From the NCBI GenBank assembly GCA_963843065.1, contig CAWJKX010000011.1, forward strand, positions 1-64,000: a stretch of DNA of 64,000 nt, read 5' to 3'. The DNA is from JAGVPT01 sp963843065 (GTDB taxonomy: Bacteria; Bacteroidota; Ignavibacteria; UBA10030; UBA8401). A program made the position numbers and the translations under genes. Of this stretch, positions 60,347 to 64,000 are shown piece by piece; within the stretch, counting starts at the first letter, position 1; the number at the start of each line of letters is the position of its first letter. A model generated the notes under the pieces. It was not told the origin of the DNA. It saw nothing but the letters and a program-made list of their open reading frames with translations, and searched no databases.

Positions 60347-61983
60347 ACAACATCTTGAACATCAAAACACCTGCTCAGAACGAAGCGGCTGTGTTGAAGA
60401 GCGATTATGGGCTCACAGACTTTAGGCATTGAAAACTTACGTCTGGCATACTGGAACTTGCCGACCGAAGCCTTCTAAGAGGAGATTGCGTTTCGACGCG
60501 AGGCAAAGATCTCTCATCTCGGCCCGATTGTCGCCAACACGGGAAAGCACACTGCCCGGTCCGCAAGCGACAAGTTTATCGTGAAAGAGCCGACGACCGA
60601 GAACCAAATCTGGTGGGGTCAATATAACCGCCCCTTCAGCACCGACAAATTCAACGACCTGTTCCACCGGATCAGGGATTTTTGCAGGGAAGGGACGTCT
60701 TTGTGCAGGATTGCTACGGCGGTGCCGACCCGAATTACCGAATGCCGATCCGTATCATCAGCGAGTATGCATGGCACGCACTGTTTGCGCGCAATATGTT
60801 CATACTTCCACGGACAAACAAAGAGTCCCGCCGGCATGTCCCCGATTTTACCGTTATCGCCCTCCCCGGGTTTAAGGGCATACCTCAAATCGACGCGACG
60901 GCGACGAACACATTTATCGCGCTCAACTTTGCGCAGCGGTTGTGCATCATCGGCAACACTGTGTACGCCGGCGAGATAAAGAAATCTATCTTCACTATCC
61001 TCAACTACCTTCTGCCGCTGCAGGGCGTCATGGCAATGCATAGCTCGGCGAACATCGGCAAGGACGGCGATGCGGCGATTTTCTTCGGCCTCTCCGGGAC
61101 GGGAAAGACCACGCTCTCTGCCGACCCGAAGAGAAGCTTTATCGGAGACGACGAACACGGATGGAGCGACGATGGTGTGTTTAATTTCGAGGGAGGCTGT
61201 TACGCTAAAGTTCCGGCTCTCGGCTTCGGCTAAACCGCAGATCTACGCGACGACGAAAATGTTCGGGACGATCCTCGAAAACGTCGTCTATGACCCGGTA
61301 ACGCGGTTAATCGACCTCGATGATGAATCGATAACCGAGAACACGCGTGCTTCATATCCGCTCGACTATATTTCGAATGCCGTTCCTGAAAAAATGGGGG
61401 GACATCCGAAAAATATTATCTTGCTCACGTGCGACGCTTCGGGCGTGATGCCGCCGATCGCACGGCTCACTGCGAATCAGGCGATGTACCAGTTTATTTC
61501 AGGATACACATCGAAGATCGCGGGCACGGAAGTCGGACTCGGAAAGGAGCCGGAAATGACGTTTAACACATGCTTCGGCGCTCCGTTCATGGTGCATCAT
61601 CCTTCATTCTATGGGGACCTGTTGAAGCGAAAAATCATGAAACATGGTGTCACGTGCTGGCTGGTCAATACGGGATGGATTGGCGGACCGTTCGGGATCG
61701 GGAAAAGGATCAGCATCGGCCATACACGGGCGCTTCTCAATGCGGCGCTGACCGGCGAATTGCAGAAAGCGAAATTTGTCAAAGACCCGGTCTTCGGCTT
61801 TGAGGTTCCCAGGGCCTGCGAAGGCGTTCCGGCCAATGTGCTCGATCCGTCCGGTTCGTGGCCGAGCAAAGACAATACAATCAGAAATATAAACAGCTGG
61901 CGTCGCGCTTCATCGAAAACTTCAAAAAGTTTGAGGAAGGATGTCCGCAGGAAGTGATTGATGCTGGACCAAGGATAAAATAA
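60343..61983 (+). CDS. pckA: Phosphoenolpyruvate carboxykinase (ATP), several frameshifts and one in-frame stop
   Basis: Gluconeogenic conversion of oxaloacetate to PEP. Corrected start MNNILNIKTPAQNEAAVLKS at 60343. Visible: L-G-I-E-N-L-R-L-A-Y-W-N-L-P-T-E-A-F followed by TAA where the family has tyrosine, AKISHLGPIVANTGKHTARS, RDVFVQDCYGGADPNYRMPI, FGLSGTGKTTLSADPKRSFI (P-loop), GDDEHGWSDDGVFNFEGGCY, YATTKMFGTILENVVYDPVT, FISGYTSKIAGTEVGLGKEP, TCFGAPFMVHHP and NTGWIGGPFGIGKRISI. Frame changes near 60430, 60685, 61212 and 61880; the corrected C-terminus ends EVIDAGPRIK at 61983. The load of errors in an essential-type gene supports sequence error. Confidence 0.88.
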
Positions 61984-62008
61984 TACGGACTGAGGAATAA
62001 GGAAAAAG

Positions 62009-62042
62009 AAATCCCCGGGCCGATAAGGCTCGGGGATTTTTG
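62009..62042 (+). terminator. Intrinsic terminator after pckA
   Basis: ATCCCCGGGCC-GATAA-GGCTCGGGGAT stem-loop (11 bp with one G-U) followed by TTTTTG. It lies 25 bp after the pckA stop. Confidence 0.8.
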
Positions 62043-62052
62043 TTAGTGGAAG

Positions 62053-62174
62053 GAATCCACGAAGAACACGAAAAAACACGAAGGGCTAGATTGATCCATC
62101 TATGAGATTAAAAATATCGTTCACGCGACGTTTTGACCACCACGGAACCTCTCTCCTTCGTGTCCTTCGTGAAC
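62053..62174. repeat. Inverted element with iterated CACGAA / TTCGTG words
   Basis: The left arm has GAATCCACGAAGAACACGAA then AAAACACGAAGG; the right arm has CTCTCCTTCGTGTCCTTCGT then GAAC. Word iteration and complementary arms resemble the GCAAAG/CTTTGCG elements. Confidence 0.5.
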
Positions 62175-62194
62175 AGAGGGGAGTATTGATCACT

Positions 62195-62219
62195 CGTTCC
62201 CAATCTCTGATTGGGAACG
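62195..62219. repeat. Perfect palindrome CGTTCCCAATC-TCT-GATTGGGAACG
   Basis: Eleven-base perfect arms around a TCT loop in the gap before the fmdB-like gene. No T-run follows, so a terminator role is unlikely; it resembles short dispersed palindromes known from many genomes. Confidence 0.6.
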
Positions 62220-62289
62220 CAAGTTAAGAATTCTGGGGATTGTGAGGTTGGAAATGAAATAATCTTTATTCTCAGTGGTCATTGTGAAC

Positions 62290-62616
62290 TTAGTGATAGC
62301 TATTCTTTAGGTTTTGAAGGGGTTGAAGGGGGTTCCGGTTTTGGTGGGAAGGAGATTTTTCTTCGGACGTTGTCGGCGATTTCGGTTTTGTGGCTTTGGA
62401 CGTCGATTTTGATTCTTTCGTGTCCGACTTGGAGTTTTTGTAATCCGTTTGATAGAATCCGCTCCCCTTGAAAATCATTCCGCCCCCTTTGCTGATAATG
62501 CGTACAAGGTTTTGCGTTTTGCAGACAGGACACAACACCAGCGGATCGGCGCTTATCGATTGAATTTCTTCGAATTCGTGTTTGCACTTCTTACATTTGT
62601 ATTCGTAGGTTGGCAT
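62290..62616 (-). CDS. FmdB-family zinc-ribbon protein
   Basis: 108 residues. MPTYEYKCKKCKHEFEEIQS carries the first C-x-x-C, LVLCPVCKTQNLVRIISKGG the second, followed by FKGSGFYQTDY, the usual FmdB layout. The rest is a Ser/Lys-rich tail. The role is regulatory by family name only and not established. Confidence 0.88.
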   Translation of the reverse strand: MPTYEYKCKKCKHEFEEIQSISADPLVLCPVCKTQNLVRIISKGGGMIFKGSGFYQTDYKNSKSDTKESKSTSKATKPKSPTTSEEKSPSHQNRNPLQPLQNLKNSYH

Positions 62617-62625
62617 ACTCTTTTT

Positions 62626-63825
62626 TCAATTCCCGTAAATTTTTCTAAACCCCCTGCGCAATCGTTCTGCCGCTTTCTCCAATTCCTCCATTGAACAAGC
62701 ATACGATATCCGGACATGGTTTTTCGACCCGAACCCGCTTCCCGGCACGACAACGACCCGTTCTTCATCCAGCAAGTACTGAGCAATATCGTCCCCCGAC
62801 TTAAGCGTTTTTCCATTAAATTTTTTTCCGACGTACCCGCTCACGTTCGGAAAAACATAAAACGCCCCTTTCGGTTTGACGCAGGTTATTCCTTTGATGG
62901 ATGTGATAGCATCATAAATGAAATTCCGCCGGCGCAGGAACTCAGCCGTCATGGTGTCGACCTCATCGTTCGAGCCGGTCAGGGCAGCGAGGGCCGCATG
63001 CTGCGAAATTGACGAGGCGTTGGAGGTGATTTGGCTTTGCACTTTTTCAGCCGCGGCAACAATCTCTTTCTTTGCGCCGAGATAGCCGATTCTCCATCCC
63101 GTCATGGAGAAAGCCTTCGATACGCCGTTGACCGTGATGACGTGCTCCTGTACCGCCGGAATCGAGCCCATGCTGAAATGTTTTGTTCCGTCATAGATGA
63201 CTTTTTCATAAATTTCATCGGAGATGACGTAGAGGTCGGCCTTCGCGGTAACTTTCGCAAGCTCTTCAATCTCTTCCTGCGAGTAAACGGTCCCCGTAGG
63301 GTTGGAAGGGGAGCAGAAGAGGAGCGCTTTCGTTTTTTTTGTGATGGCGCGTTTCAACTGTGCCGGCGTCATTTTGAAATCATTTTCCTCGGAGGTTGTA
63401 ACGATCACGGGTACCGCGTCGACGAGCTTCACCATTTCAGGATACGTGACCCAGTACGGTGCGGGGATGATCACTTCGTCCCCCTTGTTGCAGATCGCCC
63501 TCACGGCATTATAGATGGAATGCTTGGCGCCGTTTGACACGAGAATTTGCGACGGATCGAATGAAATATTGTTATCGTGTTTGAATTTGTCGCAGATCGC
63601 CTTCCTCAGTTCCTGGATGCCGGCATTGATCGTATATCCCGTGTAATTATTTTCGATGGCGGAGATCGCCGCCTTCTTGATATGGAATGGAGTGGGAAAG
63701 TCCGGCTCGCCGGCTGTCAACGTGACAACGTCCACGCCCTCTGCCTTTAGTTTCTTGGCGACAGCTGAAAGCGCCATCGTCATTGAAGGCTCTGCCTTTG
63801 CTACTTGTCTCGATAACGATTTCAA
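62626..63825 (-). CDS. aspB: PLP-dependent aspartate aminotransferase
   Basis: Class I aminotransferase, intact, about 400 residues. Visible: LSRQVAKAEPSMTMALSAVA, VVTLTAGEPDFPTPFHIKKA, ILVSNGAKHSIYNAVRAICN, IIPAPYWVTYPEMVKLVDAV, LLFCSPSNPTGTVYSQEEIE, VNGVSKAFSMTGWRIGYLGA (PLP lysine in S-K), and RISYACSMEELEKAAERLRR. I place the start at a TTG (63825) behind AAGGA; the ATG at 63900 would add 25 residues encoded by a repeat element. It is a paralogue of the gene at 59131. Confidence 0.92.
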   Translation of the reverse strand: MKSLSRQVAKAEPSMTMALSAVAKKLKAEGVDVVTLTAGEPDFPTPFHIKKAAISAIENNYTGYTINAGIQELRKAICDKFKHDNNISFDPSQILVSNGAKHSIYNAVRAICNKGDEVIIPAPYWVTYPEMVKLVDAVPVIVTTSEENDFKMTPAQLKRAITKKTKALLFCSPSNPTGTVYSQEEIEELAKVTAKADLYVISDEIYEKVIYDGTKHFSMGSIPAVQEHVITVNGVSKAFSMTGWRIGYLGAKKEIVAAAEKVQSQITSNASSISQHAALAALTGSNDEVDTMTAEFLRRRNFIYDAITSIKGITCVKPKGAFYVFPNVSGYVGKKFNGKTLKSGDDIAQYLLDEERVVVVPGSGFGSKNHVRISYACSMEELEKAAERLRRGFRKIYGN

Positions 63826-63882
63826 TTCTGTGCAATATCCTTTCTTGTTGAGTTTGGGCTTCTGAGTATCGTTAAAAATGTT

Positions 63883-63946
63883 TCTCGCGCAAAGACGCAA
63901 AATCGCAAATTTATTTTAAAACACAATCTTGGCGCCTTTGCGAGAG
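63883..63946. repeat. GCAAAG/CTTTGCG inverted element
   Basis: CTCGCGCAAAGACGCAAAAT on the left and CGCCTTTGCGAGAG on the right are complementary around an AT-rich loop. It lies directly upstream of the minus-strand aminotransferase gene, and its left half would be read as spurious N-terminal codons. Confidence 0.6.
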
Positions 63947-64000
63947 TCAATTTTCCAGATTTCTCAAATTAGAATTCCTTAACCTTTTTCTTCAGCTGTG

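Noticed and set aside
60343..61983. Programmed frameshifting or stop-codon readthrough in pckA
   Set aside because: Four frame changes plus a stop in one conserved enzyme, with similar breaks in unrelated genes, fit sequence error far better than recoding; no slippery site with downstream structure stands out.

Overview
The window looks like a chromosome segment from the Bacteroidota/Ignavibacteriota/Chlorobiota (FCB) side of the bacteria, most likely an Ignavibacteria-like organism assembled from a metagenome. Reasons: three proteins end in the type IX secretion sorting module with the QNYPNPFNP motif; there is a full Kdo/Lpt outer-membrane set; the base composition is moderate. At least 18 genes, many of them housekeeping, carry one or more frameshifts (some in homopolymers), so the assembly probably contains uncorrected indels. 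I read those genes as single genes and describe the breaks.

Layout. 1-3.2 kb: end of a giant Ig-repeat surface protein. 4.4-14.1 kb: a polysaccharide locus, with a sugar-phosphate transferase followed by nucleotide-sugar genes for UDP-glucuronate and UDP-xylose (ugd, uxs), GDP-rhamnose and GDP-fucose (rmd, gmd, fcl), and a UDP-HexNAc dehydrogenase carrying an internal 103-bp duplication. 14.3-17.7 kb: two M16 peptidases on the minus strand. 18-24 kb: a scarred region with a GNAT enzyme, a GT9 glycosyltransferase, pieces of IS1-like and IS481-like transposases, a deleted Wzt-type ATPase, a small locus protein, a methyltransferase, and a relic integrase. 24.46-33.21 kb: an 8.7-kb integrative element bounded by two tRNA-Ala(CGC) copies. 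It has a tyrosine integrase, paired arm-type sites at both ends, a divergent HTH repressor and primase-helicase, a broken T9SS beta-propeller cargo gene, a broken sigma/HTH-like gene, and two clusters of an unusual palindrome centred on CCCTATAGGG.

33.3-63.9 kb is core genome: SRP RNA, RNase G, transaldolase, gcvT, comB-like phosphatase, ftsK, lolA, a flippase-like membrane protein, a two-domain oxidoreductase, an outer-membrane protein, a cyclophilin, holA, a fused SEC59/DGK-DUF92 protein, the kdsA-unknown-kdsD-lptC-lptA-lptB operon, DAHP synthase and prephenate dehydrogenase, a secreted S1/P1-like nuclease, two aminotransferases, pckA and an FmdB zinc ribbon.

The most striking signal outside the genes is repeat architecture. 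Two four-helix-bundle (S23-type) genes each sit between complementary arms built of iterated short words. The arms of the two units are unrelated in sequence. This is the layout of the intervening sequences of 23S rRNA, but here outside rRNA. Several gene-less word arrays could be solo arms. Other dispersed families are nested inverted REP-like pairs, GCAAAG/CTTTGCG inverted elements, and a roughly 160-bp ACACCCC element found twice in opposite orientation.
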